A stretch of 38,741 nucleotides of DNA from Burkholderiaceae bacterium. GTDB taxonomy: Bacteria > Pseudomonadota > Gammaproteobacteria > Burkholderiales > Burkholderiaceae_C. This document shows, one piece after another, positions 38,507 to 38,741 of this stretch. The stretch covers positions 1-38,741 of the forward strand of contig JAEUOY010000092.1 of the NCBI GenBank assembly GCA_016790515.1, in the 5' to 3' direction. The notes under the pieces were generated by a model that was not told where the DNA came from, did not search any database, and worked only from the letters and a program-made list of their open reading frames with translations. The position numbers and the translations under genes were made by a program. The stretch's first letter is position 1. Every line of letters begins with the position of its first letter.

Positions 38507-38741
38507 ATGCCTACGACGCCTCTCCGCCTGCCCGACCGCCTGACCCGCCGGCTGCGGCTGCCGCTGATCGCCGCGCCGATGCTCAACGTGTCGGGCGTCG
38601 ACCTGGTCGTCGCGGCCTGCCGCAACGGCGTGATCGGCGCCTTCCCGACGATCAATGCGCGCAGCACGGGCCAGCTCGACCAGTGGCTGGGCGAGATCCA
38701 GTCGCGGCTGTTCGCGGCGCCCGAGGAGGCCGCGCCGTTCT
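38507..38741 (+). CDS. Nitronate monooxygenase-like protein, N-terminal part
   Basis: This frame starts with ATG at 38507, immediately after the TGA of the acyl-CoA synthetase gene, and runs off the window edge. The 78 visible residues contain LPLIAAPMLNVSGVDLVVAA and GVIGAFPTINAR, the opening FMN-binding strands of the nitronate monooxygenase/2-nitropropane dioxygenase family, a TIM barrel. The active site is beyond the window. The direct stop-start junction implies cotranscription with the synthetase. Confidence 0.8.
   Translation, partial: MPTTPLRLPDRLTRRLRLPLIAAPMLNVSGVDLVVAACRNGVIGAFPTINARSTGQLDQWLGEIQSRLFAAPEEAAPF

Overview
This is a very GC-rich, densely packed stretch of chromosome. 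The gene types point to a betaproteobacterium of the order Burkholderiales, perhaps near the Rubrivivax/Leptothrix/Ideonella group. The supporting signs are an RcoM-type CO sensor, a form I CO dehydrogenase cluster, PEP-CTERM proteins and an E. coli-like riboflavin synthase. The genus assignment is inference. I see no rRNA, tRNA, CRISPR array, insertion sequence or prophage gene.

Region 1 (1-7636) is a mixed housekeeping block. It holds the tail of an unidentified gene, a FOXRED1-like FAD oxidoreductase, a hybrid PAS-PAS-GAF histidine kinase with a receiver domain, riboflavin synthase, a crotonase-fold protein, an FRG-domain protein, a NUDIX hydrolase and a hemerythrin-like protein.

Region 2 (7760-19075) is a complete aerobic CO-oxidation locus. 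The heme-PAS/LytTR regulator RcoM is followed by coxM, coxS, coxL, coxG, coxD, coxE and coxF, then a MocA-like nucleotidyltransferase, a 2OG-Fe(II) oxygenase and a polytopic membrane protein, all on the + strand with tiny gaps or overlaps. CoxL carries the form I signature AYRCSFR, so it is a genuine Mo-Cu CO dehydrogenase. Three YTCGTGC direct repeats, 20 and 21 bp apart, lie about 110-160 bp upstream of coxM and are a good candidate RcoM operator. CoxMSL oxidises CO, CoxG probably links it to the membrane quinone pool, and CoxD/E/F and the MocA-like enzyme mature the active site. The oxygenase is a possible source of the hydroxy-arginine described in this enzyme family.

Region 3 (19056-26462) holds two PEP-CTERM-type secreted proteins, a 1131-residue BTAD/AAA regulator with an in-frame 12-bp tandem repeat, a divergent cytochrome P450, and a small secreted protein.

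Region 4 (26493-34259) starts with amtB, which has a convincing sigma-54 promoter. Divergent from it is a four-gene respiratory sulfur-type module: an octaheme cytochrome of the tetrathionate reductase family, a heptaheme cytochrome fused to an EF-hand and a cytochrome b561-type membrane domain, a YeeE/YedE membrane protein, and a YeeE/YedE-rhodanese fusion. In the fusion the rhodanese domain lacks its active-site cysteine, but the protein ends in a SoxY-like Gly-rich Cys tail. An FNR-type half-palindrome pair precedes the module at the classical -41.5 spacing. This module is the best candidate for an undescribed system.

Region 5 (34330-38741) has an AlkC-type DNA alkylation repair protein, an orphan branched-chain amino acid-type ABC binding protein, an acyl-CoA synthetase, and the start of a nitronate monooxygenase-like gene cut by the window edge.
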